The notes: generated from the letters alone by a model not told the origin. Shown: positions 23,601-38,600, counted from the stretch's first letter. The stretch is DNA of 64,000 nucleotides from Tanytarsus gracilentus (GCA_038502055.1 JAXRKN010000038.1:5394001-5458000); one strand, 5' to 3'. A program made the numbers and translations.

Positions 23601-26600
23601 CGAGTACCAAATGGAATTGCTGCATGACACACTCGATTCCAAGAGTCAATTGCAGCATAAATGGGAAACACTCGAAACTGCATATGGAACTTTTGATCAG
23701 GATAGTGTTCATCGAAATATGGTTCAACTTAAATTCGAGCGTCCAGTTCCGTTGCGTGAAAATGTCTGCTATGCTATTCGCTTTTGCTCACAAGGATCAC
23801 GAACATGCTCGGGTGATGCTGGCTATCCTCACGTTCGAGGACCTTGCGGTGCCATTTTTAGATTTTATCCATGTGATTTAAGCTTTAATGGTACGACTCC
23901 AGTACGCGGTCAAATCCCATGCCTTCTCTACTATAGCGTGCCTATGAGCTATCAAGCGAGTAAACTCAAAAATAATAAGGAAATTTTCGCACGTGACATT
24001 GCTTTGGAATTTGCCTCGGATATTGTGCATCGAAGTCGCGAGCTCTTAATTCTCGCACGCAATGCCTTTCTCTATGCTTTATCGTCGTCTAGTGATAAGA
24101 GTTCATCAAACTCATCAAATACTGCACAAGCTTTCGACTCCGAGCACAATATTACGCCCATCGAAGAGCATTTTGATGTGTCATGGATGACAACGGCACC
24201 GCCAGTATCAACGCCAGCACCAATTAAACCAAGCTCATTTGTTCCTTACTACAGCTCATCATCATCGCCGACACCGACAGTTTTGGGGAAAGAAACGAAC
24301 ATCAACAGTGCCACAAAAGATTTTACTAAACGCATCGAGACATTTTCGCGTGGTCTAATGGAGACGCTCAAGTTAGACAAGAAATTTGACCGAGGCACAG
24401 TCGATTGTGTGGAAGTTGATAATGCAGCTGAAATAACGCCAAACGATTATCTCGATGGTGAAAATTCAAGGAAAAATCGAAATGATTTAAGCGAGTCACA
24501 GATTAATGGAAATACTAAAAAGCAAATAACAAAAAGTGAGAGTGAAGATAGCTTCGAGCGTGATCGAATGATTGAAATGTTTACGATTGAGGAGTCGAGT
24601 TTATTTCACACTTTACTTCCACTAACTGTTGCTCATATCAGTAGATTAATTTGTAGCGATCCAAAAGTTTCCGTTGAAATTTTAAATTTGGTTAAACTTA
24701 TTTTGCCTCATATTTCGTCTTGGAATCAAATTTGCAATAAAAGCATGCCGTCACCTGCTCACAATGTTGAAAAGCAACCGAACATCTATGAGTTATGTAC
24801 AACGAGTAATTCTTACGCGGTACTCGAGAGTGACCATCCATACAAAGGAACTTCAATTTACAGCTACAAGGTCGAATTTCCATCATATATCAAATGGATG
24901 TCACTCGAATTTGATCCACAATGTGGAACGGCACAGCCAGAGGATTGTTTAAAAATATTAATTCCATCTTGTCCGGAAAGCATGACATCGAGTCCTTCGA
25001 GTGATGAAAAGGGAAAAATTAAAGTGCAGAAAAATGTGACGTTAAATAGTGAAAAAGAAAATCCAACAATAAGTGATCAACAAATTATGATTAAAAAGTT
25101 CAATACTGAAAGTGGATGGTCGACAAATGCCATTGTTGTGCCAGGCAATGAGATTTTGTTGTCCCTTGAGACTGCATCAAACTATTTAGCTGATCATAAG
25201 CTTAATCGTTACGGCTTCAAGTGCATAATAATCGGATACGAGTCGATTGACAATGCAAAGACATTTAACAATTCAATGATTAATTTGGAATCTGAACTCA
25301 CTTATTTGGGTGGCATGTGTAGTGCGAATTTAATGAGGAAGGATTTAATTTTTTCGGGTGAGTTTTTCAGATTTTAAATATTCTTCAAACACGCAAAATT
25401 TTTACAAAAACCCTAAAAAAATATTTTCATTCCCAGATGAGAAAACCGATGACTTTTGGGCGACTGAAAACACACTCAAAAAACATTCGGTCCTTTTATC
25501 GAAAGGATTATCAATACAAAACGGCACCCTGACTATTAATAACATCTTGGAGTATGACATCTCAATAGAGTGAGTTTTTAAAACTTAACCATTTATTATT
25601 CACATATATCACAAAATATGGCATTTTTATAAATAACTACACAAAGAGATCCGATTAGGGTTAAAAGTCTGTTTTAATCAGACCAGTATTTTCGATTTGC
25701 ATGATAATTTGTGTCTGGCGATAAGTGCGTGGTTCGGGCATGACTAAATCAAGTTGTTTCTCTCTCCTTTCCTTTGTTCTCAAGTAACAGCACACGGCCG
25801 GTATCATGATCGCTAAAAATACAACAACAGCGATTGCAATGAGCAAGTACATGAACCACTTTGAGTCATTTCGACATCTTTCGCTCAGATATGAAATCGA
25901 ATTGAAATTATCATCCTCATTCTCGAGTCGCAAGTAAATTGCATGTGCGTTGTCATTGAAGAATTTAGTTTCGTAAATTTGATTAACACCTTCGCAATTT
26001 TGTGGATCTCCAAAATATAATTTGCTCATTTGGAGATTGATGTCGGGACTAAAGGACATGTCGTCGATGGGATGAATGAAATTTATTTTATTGTTGTGGA
26101 ATTCAAAGTAAACGTTGCCGGTTCGAAGCCGTGGAACATTTTCATTTTTGACAATACCTTAAAGGAAAGAAATTCTAACTTACTCCCCAAAAAACTTTTA
26201 AAAACCCTTCGCTTACCTTTAAAAGAATTCCTATGCAGCATCTCAACCGTGTTGTTATTGAAGAAAGCTCTATCCGCAACATCCATCATGAACGCCTCAC
26301 TCTCAATAAATCCAAAGAAATTGCTTTCGATTTTAACCCTTTCGACCTCTTTGAAATCGAACGTGCTCGACATCACCTGTGTAAATCTCGAGCCCTCAAT
26401 GGCAATATTTTTCACATGACAGTCGTAAAATGTCTTTGACACTAGATTTCTCAAGAATGTCGCGTTGACAATTTCGAGATTTTGAATCGTTAATTTCCTG
26501 AACGCTTGCGTGTCTACTTGACCGATTGTTGAATTAAGAACTTTTAAGTTTGTGATCTCACCAAAAATACCCGTTAAAGCATTAATTTCGATTTTGTTCA

Positions 26601-29600
26601 CAGTTGAGTCTCTTATAACAAATTCATCAAGAACTCCCTTAAAAAAGTGAGACGGCAAATTTGTGATGGTGCAATTTGAAAATTCAATTCGTATAGACGG
26701 TCGATGTCGAGTGGAGTTAAAAGAGTATTGATGGAGCGTCAATTCGCTGATGTTTCCAAATCGTAAAATATTTAATTGCGCGAGATCTCTTAGTGCATCT
26801 GTTGGCACATTTAATTGATGACAGTTTCGAAACTCGAGGAATCGGTGATTTCCATTTAGCATCGGAAAATTTAGGGGCTAAAAGTAAGATTGAGATTAAG
26901 TTTTAAGAGGATCGTTAAAAAAAATAAATCCGCTATATTAAATTTACAAATTAATTTTATAAAATGTCCACACTTGCAAATTAATTTTATTGTTTATAAA
27001 CATCCCGCGCACCACAGACCGATATTTTCGTAAGTCTATCAATTTCACACACCACCTCGAAAAAGATAAGAAATTAATTACCTCATCCGAATATTGGCAA
27101 TCACACACAGAACCGCCCCAACGATATTCACAATGCACCTCTAAGTCATGCTGGCAAGAGACAGCTGACAAAAAAACGATTGCACTTGCAAGTAGTCGGA
27201 TCGAGTGCATTCCAAAAAATTTATCACTTTAGCGTGCGAGAAAATTTTTCTACAACCACCCGCGCTCTGATTTCATTGAAAACTGAGTAATAAGCCAAAT
27301 AAATGTAATTATTTTCCGACTCTCTTATCGTCACAGAGCGAGCACACAATCGAAATGTATGCTTTTCGGCTATTTTTTGCCCTCTCGTGTATGTCGAGAA
27401 TGTGATTCGTGAAGAGCTCTCTAATCTAGTGGAAAAAGAGAGAAAATGAACACAAAAAAATGTTCATATGTGTGATGACGACACTGAGTAAGGTAAATAA
27501 TCGTAGTGCGACGGGGTGTGGTGGGGGGGTAATTGATTGTGGAGTAGAGAGAAGGGAGAAAAAAGAGAGAAAATGAACACAAAAAAATGTTCATATGTGT
27601 GATGACGACACTGAGTAAGGTAAATAATCGTAGTGCGACGTGCTGCGATAAGATATCTTATTAATAAAAATGTGTTTAGCACATGTGAGTGTGAAATGGG
27701 TTGAGAAAATGTGATATATCAAATTTTTCAACAGTATCGTGCACAATTTTATTTTTTCCGTCCTAATTTTCAAGAAAATAATCTCACAATGTGTGTGAAA
27801 AATATAACCATTTGTTTATATTTTAATGCTGACACTCTTATTTCGCTTGCGACACTTTAAATTCTTAATGTGTGTCAGATGATGCGACTTAATAGAATTT
27901 TCGATTATATTCGTGAGTGATGACATGCAGAAATGAATTTTTATATTTTTTTAATGTGAAAAGGACATTTTTGGAGTTGAAATTATGAGGTAGAAAACTA
28001 ATTTAAAATTTGATAGACTTTTTTAAAAAAATTTCATTTTGTAAAAAATAAAATAAACTTTTAAATTTCCAAATTCAAATTTTTAAAAATCAAAAATCAA
28101 TGAACAAACCATCACTTTTAAATGACCCCTTCACTTGAGGTTACGATCATCATCTTTGCGTGTGACTCTGAAAAAATAAGCAATAAATTAAATAGAGAAA
28201 CCTCGCATGATTGAAAACATTTTATTAAAAATCAATGGAAAATTCCTTATTGCATTACATCACTAAATTTCTTTGTTTATAAATTTTTCTTCTTTCCGCA
28301 AAAAGAACAACAAAAAAGAGCCTAAGATTGTTTAACTTATTTACAAGCAAAAGATTGAACATTTTATGTGTTGTAATATTTATTCTACATTCTGATGATC
28401 TCTTGCAGCTGCTCGACTCTACTTTTATGCATTCGCTATATAAATCTTGTTAATGAACCTCTTTCATTTCAATGCTTTCATTGCCAGTCTTTAGTTTAAT
28501 TAATTTTTCCTCTCTCTTACTTTTTTGTCTATTTATGGCGTCACAAAAATGCGTGCATAGTATGAGAGAGGTGTCAATAATGTCCGGAAGCACCACATCG
28601 TTCCGGAAGCTAGAATTTCAATAGGTGTGTTTAAAAATCGTCGCGAAAAAAATTCATAATAATACGGTTCGATGAACCTCAACAGTAAATTTTTATTTTT
28701 CAAGTAACTCGTCAATTTTAACAGTCGCATTTGATCCACCAGAATGATTTGAGCTTTGTGAATTTTCCATTGATTCGTCACTCCAATCTTCAATAGTTTC
28801 TTGAGACACTCGCACGGGCACTTTGTGGGATGTCGATGGCACTGTGTACTCTGGAATTTTACGATTTGTCGTCGGTGATCGCGTGATGCGACTCAATTCT
28901 CCACTCGGTCCCGGCTGATTAAGAATGTCGGGTAGATTTTTCGATGTCGACGGTTGCTGTTGATCGATTGATTGACTAATTGCATAAGGTGTCGCCACTA
29001 ACTTCTGAGGTGATGGCTTGAATGAACCTTGAGAGAGAGAGAAAGTTATGGTTATTAATTCTTATGTTTGAAATTAGTGGCAAGTACCCAACACTGCTGT
29101 CGCTTCGTGAATTACAGGCTCCGAATATAGATTGTTACTTCCATTAGCGTTGCTATCTAATGGATTTGAGTAATTATTTGCCAACAGCAATGGCATCATT
29201 GTTTGCTGTTGTGCTAGTACTGTTGGCTCTGCGTAAATATGTTCCGAATTTGTCTTTGATGGAGGACGAGTGGCGGCGGTTGTTGCCGCTGACTGAGGTA
29301 GGACAGGTTCAGAATAGAGTTGATCTGGCTGATGATTGAGTCTCGATGCCGTCGTTGTTCGAACTGTCGTGGTGGTAACGGGTGCAAGATGCTTATAGAG
29401 AATGTCAGTGAACGCAACAAAATCCTCGCCAGAATTCTCACAATCACTTATTGTTTGCACAATATCACCGATAATCTTAACTTTCTCGTACTCATTGAGA
29501 TGCTCATGGAGTAATCGATGGGTGTTATTATGAACAATTTCGTATTTCTCTTCGGGCTGTTTTTGTTTCATTGTGTCGAGCGTTTGTTTGATGATGACTC

Positions 29601-32600
29601 GATCATGATTCGAAAATGACTTGGTTGAGCGCAGTGAGGCTTCGTACGAGGGTGGTCCCTCCGATTGACTCAACTGCATCAAGTCTGTATGATGGAAATT
29701 TATGTTTGTCTGCTCATAATTAGTTTCTCGTCTCGAAGTTTTCCTCTTCCTCGACACCAAAATGCAAAGGCATGGCAGAAAGAGAACGAAAACTGCGGCC
29801 GCAATTACATACTCAATATAATCCATCCAATCGAAGTCATCGGAAAGGACCTTTGGATCCACAAATTTTGTTGCAATTTTATCGACTTTCACTTTACCGC
29901 AATTTAATTTTGTCTTGCGTTTCGCGGTCTTGCTGCAAATATGATCGTAATACTGCTCATATTTCACTGTCTCTGCATTGAGGCATCGCATTAAGACATC
30001 ATCGTTGTTTAATCGACAATAACTCTCGACCTCAATATCCTTCAATGATGTTGACTTGTCGAAAAACTCCGACAGCCACTCGCGAAATTTACATTGACAA
30101 TTTTCATGGAAAATCATCTGCCTGAATGGACACTTTCGGGTGATTGATTTAAAGCTATTCGGTTCAATTTTAGTGAATTTGTTATGATAAAAAGTGCATG
30201 AGACATTTGAGCTTCCCTCGAGGGTCATGCTATTAAAACTGCCAAAAGTATTGTTCATCACTGTTATGCTGCTCGCCTCGCTCACTTTCAGCCAGTTTTC
30301 GCTCATTTTGTTAATTATGTTGTGTGAAATTTTAACAGTTGCACCAATAAACTCAATCGCATCCTTTTCAATGATGTCTTGAACTCTGAGAAAACAAAAA
30401 ATGTTTAATTAAAATATTTTCCATAAATTAATTAAAACTCACAAATTGTTTTCGAACACGAAATTAGTAATGCCAACATTGTTTATCGCTTGTGACTCGA
30501 TTTTATCAATGTTACAATTTGTCACAGCCAGGCTCTGTAGAGTAACCTATAAAATCGAATTAAATGTTATTAGCATAAATTTTTGTATACTCGCAGAATT
30601 TAATAAAAATCTCACCCCTTCACGAAAAATGTCCTCCTCGATCGATTGAATTTTAACATTGTTGAGTATGAGTGAGTTTATCTCGGCAATGTTGAACGCT
30701 TTTGACTTGATGACCTCAACGTCAGAATTTTCAATTCGAAGTTCGGTTAATGATCTCGCACCAATCGGCATTAAGTGAGTGATGTGACATCGACTAATGT
30801 ACACCGATAGCATGCCGGGCATGTGTAGTGATGTGCGAAGAAAACCCTCGTGGAGATTTAAGTCGGCGATGTCATTGAAGGTGGCATTGTAGAGAGTCGA
30901 TCCGAACACTTCCTTCTCAACTGTCACCCTCCATACACTCTCAACAAATAAGATCACCTCACGTGCATCATCTAATGATGCTTCTGACAACGTGACTCGC
31001 TTGAGATTTTTAAAGCTAATTTCGGGAAGCATGCCATTGATGCCGACGAGAGATCGTTTTGCGAGCACCACATTATTATTGCTGCTTTTAAAGTCATTCT
31101 TAGCGCCCTGAATTGACACGGAATTTATGTTATTTCTATTGCGAAAGAGCCCTTCTCTAAACTCCAATTTTGAATTATCGCCAAGCGTAATATTGATACT
31201 ATTGGCTTTCTCGGGAAGTGTCAGTCCATCGCCGCCAAGTGTGTATTCCTAAACATTGTAAAAATAAATTATTCCGCCGTTCTGTTATTCTTAAAAGAGT
31301 GTTCATAAATTACGTCACGTTTACTTTCGTAGAAACATTTTCAATTTTTAAAAGTTCGTGACAGAATTTATTAATTGATTTAAAAACTTAACTCATCCTT
31401 AATTACACTGCATGTGTTTACAAGGAGATATTTTATAAAAATGCTCTCAATTTTCTTCCTATTCAAAACTAGCCGCATGAACACATTAAGTATTCATGAT
31501 GATTTAATTCAATTAAATATTCAATAATACGTTTCAAGAAATTGCTGCTGTTTTCAGTGTATATACTTTCAATTGCACTTGATTGTTGTAATGGAGAATG
31601 TCAATAAGCTGTGATGATGAATTCATGTATTGAGTACTTAGAGTTTTGAATAAGGAATTAAAATTTATTTAAATTTAAATTTTTTTTAAATTCAGAAATT
31701 AATTAAAAATTATTCTATTTGCTATTTCTAGTTTTTCAACAATTTTAACAAAATTCTAGTTTACTCTGTAGTGCTTTCAAAAATATAAACTGTTTTAAAT
31801 TCAATTTGAGACATTTTAAATTGGACATTCTCGAAATTCATTTAATCCCATTTAACGAGTAGGTTGAAAATTTAGCACGATAAGAGCATTTTTATTGAAT
31901 TAGAATTGAAATAATTAAAGAAGCCGCCATTTACGCCTTCACATGATAAGCAAAGTGATTGTGACTCACCTTATCATTGATAAAATCACAGTGTATTTTT
32001 TCGATGCCGGTGTCATTCACACATCGACATATCGATGTGCAAAGATCGACTTTGCCATTACTCACTATCGATGTAGTTGAAACAATTGTGGTAATTAGCA
32101 ATAGGCAGTGAATATTAATGAGCACTGAACAGAATGAGATTTTTCTCCGTCTCCACATATTGTTGCTTCGGCACAGTGTGGAATTTCATTTGTTTCTCAT
32201 TTCATGTTGATCACTTGGATGTGTGGAAGAATTTCCTTTATTCTATTTAAATATTTCATGCGTTGAAATCGTAACACATTTCACATTTTCTTATTTTATC
32301 CCTTTTTTCCAATCGACTGTCTGACTACGTTCTATTTTCCACAATGCACCCGAGAGAATTAATTTTATATCTCCAATTTCCACACACGAGCGTCTAATTG
32401 TGACTCGTTATTCAATTCTGAAAAAGAGAAAGAATTTTTTTAAGATATTTTAATTCCTCATGCTACCATTTAAAGAAGATATTTCCTCCTCGAATTTTAT
32501 TGTGTTTTTATGTTGTGTGTATATTTTTAATATGGGAAACTTCAATGATTCTTCTTTCTTTTATTTCTTTATCACAAGTCATTATATTGGGGGGCTACTT

Positions 32601-35600
32601 AGAGTTCGAGCATTCTTTTAGATCTTTTTATCGTTGTAAGTGTCAGGGAGTGGACAGTTTTTAAATTCAAATTAATGCATTTACATTTTTAATAATTTTT
32701 GTAAGTTGAAGTCTTTTTGAAATCCCAAAGTTATTTTCTCACAATTATTTTGAATAATTCTTAACATTTCATTGAAATTATTCAGAGAAGCAATTGAGAG
32801 CAATTTACGGATATTAAATTATTCCAAATTAAAGATTCTGAGAATTATTTTTCATTGTGACTAAAAAGTTGTTCATTGGACAAAAGTATTATAAACTAAC
32901 TGGAGTAAAATAATTTAAAAACGAATATTTCCCTTGACTTTATCTAAACTTCGCTCAGTATACAATTCGGATCAAATTTTTTATGCTTTGTTTATCCCTC
33001 GGCTTAATGTGACGATATTTTGTCTCATGGATAAAAAGTCATCCTTGTAAATATCTTCTCGAAATTAATTCCGTTTCGGTCATTGTGACGACGAGTCACA
33101 AACAAACAACATCCATTATCATAAAAAATATAAATATATTTCACACCAGAAACGCACAGATATTCATTAACAAATTTCCAATTGTCGACGTCGGTTGATG
33201 ATGTGCTTAAACTTATTTCCTGTAACTGCCTTTAATACTTTCGTTTTATTATTCTCTTCTCTTTTTTTCCCTTCCATCTTTCTCATAATGTTATACGACC
33301 ATACCATTAGCTCTAAACGTTTTCTGCCTTTTATTTTATTTTTTCGTCAGTGCCACAAAAAATATACTTGCGAGAGTGTAAGTGGATAAGAATTATTAAG
33401 GCAAAGAAAAATAAGGCTTTTTGCATTTATCTCTTCGGACGGTATTGTCCGAAAATAATCTACTCGAAAAATAACACACAGAGTGTGTAGATAACCACAA
33501 CAATTAGCGGTATATATGGGCAGTGGCAGAGAGAAACGTTTTTATTTTTACGATCTCAAAAGATACTTTTTGTGTATATTTGTAAATGTTAAGGGGCAGG
33601 ACTGATTAATTAAATTTTTTTAAAATATTGAAATTTTTTTATTTTTTGATTTAAATTTTCTGACATTTAAAAGTTAAAAAAATATGTGAGAGGGTGTCGC
33701 CCCCTCATTGTTGCACACATCTAAGAGAGACTCTTGCATGCATTTAGAGAAACTGGTTTTTTTCTGTTGTTATGAAATGCTGGTTCCTGTGCTCCAGCTG
33801 ATGCTTAATTAATTGCGCAATTGAGCTTGCTCAGCGAAACATGTCAATACATGCTGATTGAGTTTATATTCGCATTCTCACAAGGCGAGCGATGGAAGTA
33901 ATTAGTGATTATATACACACTCATATATTTTTATTTTTTGACCGTCATCAACACCGGGTGACGCCTAAACAAAAATGTTTCATTATAAACTTTTTCCTTC
34001 TCTCATCATCTGCTGCGAATGTCACACCGAACTAGTTATGCAAATTTATGTGTAGCCATTTAATTTTACAACAATTAGTGAACACTTGTCCGTCGCTTCT
34101 TTATGATAATTTCATTTCGTTGCCCTCTTTCTATCATTTCCATATCCGTTCTTTTGTGTTTTTCACGATTTATAAAAACTTCTTTTATGTATATACAATC
34201 GCACTCTTTTTGAAATTTGAACTTTTCTCCATGAACATTAAAGCGAAACAGAGAAAGAGATAAAAGGTGATCCGTGTGTTGAGACAAGAGCATTATATTG
34301 CAAGTATTTTAATTACACACATTGTGCACTTGAAAGAAATTTTTTTGTTTATATAAATAGTTTCACTTTTGAGATGCATCTGAAAAATTGGATGGATGTC
34401 AAGTGCGGGCATGTATGAGGATCATTATCTTTTATGAACGTTTAAAACTTTTTTTTCAATTGATTTAGAATCTTTTTATTTAAATTATTTGTGGAATTTA
34501 AACTGTCCTCTCCTTGACGGTCAACAAGAATTATTTTTACACCACATGAATCATTAAAAATTATCTCATAAACAAATTTTTATTTTTATCAACTTTAAAG
34601 ATTATCGTTAAGTACACTTAAGACCCGCCTGACTCACTTCTTGTCGTCTGAAGAGATTATGCACACATTAAATAAATAAAAATATCTGCAAATATTTTTT
34701 CGTCACTTCACTCGACGCGTCTCCGGTCGTTCTTTAATTTATTTTTAAGGTTTATGCATGCAAGAAGATTATAAAGCAGAATGTCAAGCGAAAAATGTCT
34801 CTATTTTTTTATTTAAATTATTTTCTTATTTTTCCTCTCTCTCTTTTTTTCTTTCTTCACGTTATTCACGAAAAAACGCGATCGCTTTTGCTGAAACTGT
34901 TGATCGTTGACAAGTTGAATCACTACTGAAAGCTGGATTCTCTCTCCGCATATATTCACTTTACTGCTGCTGCTTCGCTTCGTCGCCAAAGAGAGTATTA
35001 TGTGTAAAAGGGAGAATGTAGTGGTATGCGGAGTGTAAATCTGTAAAACGAAATGTTGTTCTGCCATGGGCCATTGAATAAACTATATAACTTTTTCTCT
35101 ATGTTTATGTGTGTACACACATAACTTTTTTTCTCTCTCTCTTAGCTCTCTGATTTTTATTTCTCTACAGGCAGAACGATCAAATATGAGAAGAAAAAAA
35201 TTCAAGTGTATTTTACTTTTGGGGCATATATCGAAATCATATGGAGAGAATTATGAGAGAAAAAAAAATTGAAAAAGACCAGAAGAAAAGATAAATAAAA
35301 AATTGAACCTGCGTGTCGAGGGAGAGAGAGAGAACATGCAGAAGAGAAATTGAATTTTTGCGCAAACACAATTTTGAGGAAAATGAGGAAAAAAAAGGTT
35401 AAACCTCTTGATAGACATTATTTTTCAATGTCATCCATTAATTCGATTCTCAAATCATTCTCTGTTTATTTAACACAATTTTTCAATAAGATGATCATGT
35501 CATTCATCATATTATGTTAATTTGTTATTACCAAGAGAGTTTTGAAGTGTGGCTGCCGACGATAGCCTGAAATTGAGAAACTCTAGATGACGAAAAATAA

Positions 35601-38600
35601 ATATTTGAAAATTCTTTCATGTTTAAATAATTTTTAACGGCTCAGTAAATTTCAAATCTAAATAAATTTTTTTAAACCCATACTTAATGATTTTGATATT
35701 TTAAAACTTTAATAATGGAATAAGATTTTAAAATCCAGGAAAAAAATCTCATCCAATTCTTAATAACCTGCCATCCCATAAGAGGGAAGAAGAAACCCAC
35801 AGAGAAAGTAAACCGATGTGAAGTTGAAAAGAAGAATGTGTGATAGAAAAGACAAACACAGAAGAGAAATTCTTGGGAATATGTGTGTACACAACAGACA
35901 CTCAAGAATGCACATAAATTTATAGTCGACGATGAGGGCGAATAAGCAATGACTTTATTGTTGTGGCTCATTCATAAAAGGCGCTTAATGTGCGTCTATG
36001 TAATCCGCTGCGTTGCGAGTGAGATAATGGATTTGTGTGTAGAATAAATATTTGAATGAACCTCATGCACGCTTAAAGGCGTTTAAAGAGAATTTCTTGA
36101 TTAATGAACAATTCTATCGAGCAATATTTTGTGTGTACTAAATTTAGCTTTACTTTCCTTGTTATCAGATGTAATAATAAAAAAAATATATTAAATTCTC
36201 GTTACACGCAGCAGTGAGCAATCGCATGAGAAACAATTTCTCAAGGATTTTGTGTTCGTGGCTCCTGATTCGGCGGGCGGAAGATTAGCGGCATGGATAC
36301 AGCCCGAGTCGCGTTTAGATCCAAACAGATGCGAACTCAAGCTGTTTCAAGATCCCATTCAAAGCGGGTGGCCGACGAAATTTCAAATTGAAACACGAGA
36401 TCAGTATGGCGAAATTGTTTATGTGCCGAATATTAAAATTCAACTCAAAGTCGCATTAAGCTCGAATTTCTCGAGCGAAAAACGCTACAGCAAAATGTGT
36501 AAAGAGCAAAATATGTTTATGCCTTTGGGTAAGGTCAGTTACGAGCCCGTGATAAAGGAGAAGGAGAAGATTTGTTTAAAATCAATAACGGCCATGAAAG
36601 CTTATTCGCAATATTCGTTCGAGGAGTTGCGAATGTATACACCCGTTCAAAATAAAACCTCTGACTTGATGACAGCAAAAGATTCGGGCGATCAAACATA
36701 TTCGGTTATTTGGACGCCCGAGACAGCGGGAAATTATGTCATCAATATTATCATCGATGGCGTTCAGGTCAATGAGAATTACAATGTAACAGTAGTCAGT
36801 GCCAACGTTCCGCCACCGGTCAAAGAGCACGCATTGAAGAAAATCCAACCACAATACAAATATCGAAAGTATTATGCAGAATATACATCCGGTCTTCGCA
36901 TTCGTTTGCATCCGACACTGCAGGCTGACGTTATAGGCATAATAAAAGTCAACGATGTAATTTCGTTCATTGATGAAGTCGAGAATAGCGATGGGGTGTG
37001 GGTGAAGTTATCAACGGATTCAATCAGAAAATATTGCTCCTCCTCATGGTATCCATCGGAAGCGTGGTGCTTAGCTTACAATAAACACTTTGATAAACGA
37101 CTCTTATTTTCGTTAATTGAATCAAACAGCGAAACATCGTCGACGGCAAATCCTACGGACGACATGAACAACGTCAAGTTTTTCGATGAAAGCGAATATT
37201 TTAGCATCGAAGAGTCGAGTGAGCTTCTTCAAGTGACGAGTAACTTTGAGGACGCTAAATTATTGTTAGATGACGACGATGAGAAACCGCCGACTTTTGA
37301 AGATGCTATCGTTGAGTCATCGGTCGAGAAAACGAATCAATCAAATATCACCGACGTGATTGCTGGCGTTGTCGAGGGTGGCGCTAATAAACTTCAAGCC
37401 TTTCAAAAGTGGCTAAAGCGTGACTCCATCGGCGATACGACTGCCACAATAAGGAAGCGAATTGGGTCAATTCCAGAGGTGTACAACAACAACACTCTCG
37501 ATTTAAAGAACTTGAACACAAACAATGTCGCGGACAAATTATCGAACGACATTAATCTAACATCGCCCGTACAGGAAAATATAATTCCGACAAGTAAAAT
37601 AAGCAAAATGACGGAGAGTCAAACGGAGAGGTTTAAGAGTACTAATCCATTTAAAAGTAGCACGAACATGAGTAAGAATTTAAAGAATTTGGAGTATGAA
37701 GAAATTAACACGCCCAAGAAAGCACTTTCGCCTTCCGTTGCCGAGACAATTCGAGCGATTTTTGCCGCTTTCCTATGGCACGAAGGTCTCGTTCACGATG
37801 CCATCGCATGTGCATCGTTTCTCAAGTTTCATCCCTCGATTAATAAGAGCAATGTGTATGGCATGGAACAGACACTTGTTCATGAACAAAGACACCATGA
37901 GACGCTCACAAAAGAAGAGAAAATTCAGCAGCGACATTCGGTTGAGATCACTAATACAAGTAATTATCTCAACGCACGACCCTCAACCTTAGAGGCGCTC
38001 ACAAAAAGCGGTTACTGTTGTGTTCATTACCGTAAGCAGCGTGGGAAGCATGTAGAATTGAATGCGAGCGATGATTTCGGTACACATGGATGTCCGCCAG
38101 CATTAAAGTGTCTAATTTTTGTCTGGGATGAGTTGAATAAAGATTTTCAAGGCTTTGTTGGCAGATTGATGAATGAGAAGGAGGGCAAGGATGTCACGGT
38201 GATGCCTAAATCCAACGTCGCTGTCGTTAATCCAAACGATGTCAACGAGATTGAATTTCAGAAGAACAAACTGAAGGCAAAAAAATTCGCAGACGAGGGA
38301 AATACGGCAATTGGAGCGGTTGGCGGCGGAAGTGAGCATACGGTTTGGTGTGAATTGTGCGATGCTGACATCAATCCGGGAAATCAACAAAATCCTTATC
38401 AGCAAAATGCCTTCACTCAGCATCTCAAAACGAGTCATCCAGGGTGTGGAGAGTCAGCAAAGGGCAAAGGTTACAACTCCAATGGCATGTACTGCGAGGG
38501 TTGGGCTGGTCAGTGCGGAGAGGAAGGCGTCGGTGCTACAAGCTGGTATCTTTTGTGTGAAACGTGTCGAGATAAGTTCATGGTGCCACATAAAAAGAGT

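Larger units (their letters stand above)
25570..36211 (+). other. 10.6 kb highwire intron with two nested antisense genes
   Basis: Donor GTGAGT at 25570 after a codon split GA; acceptor CAGCAG at 36209-36214. The two tandem AGs are three bases apart and either restores the frame, differing by one serine. All other highwire introns are at most about 240 bases, so this one stands out. It contains two complete minus-strand genes (25661-27210 and 28693-32158) and about 4 kb of sequence without genes. Known relatives align across the junction (ISID then SEQSHEKQF). Confidence 0.9.

Noticed and set aside
23447..23881. Plus-strand ORF overlapping the second PHR domain in another frame
   Set aside because: The PHR domain frame matches highwire relatives throughout; the overlap is a shadow.
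27464..27773. Overlapping minus-strand ORFs ending with the same peptide
   Set aside because: They are produced by the 81-base direct repeat read in one frame; not a protein family.
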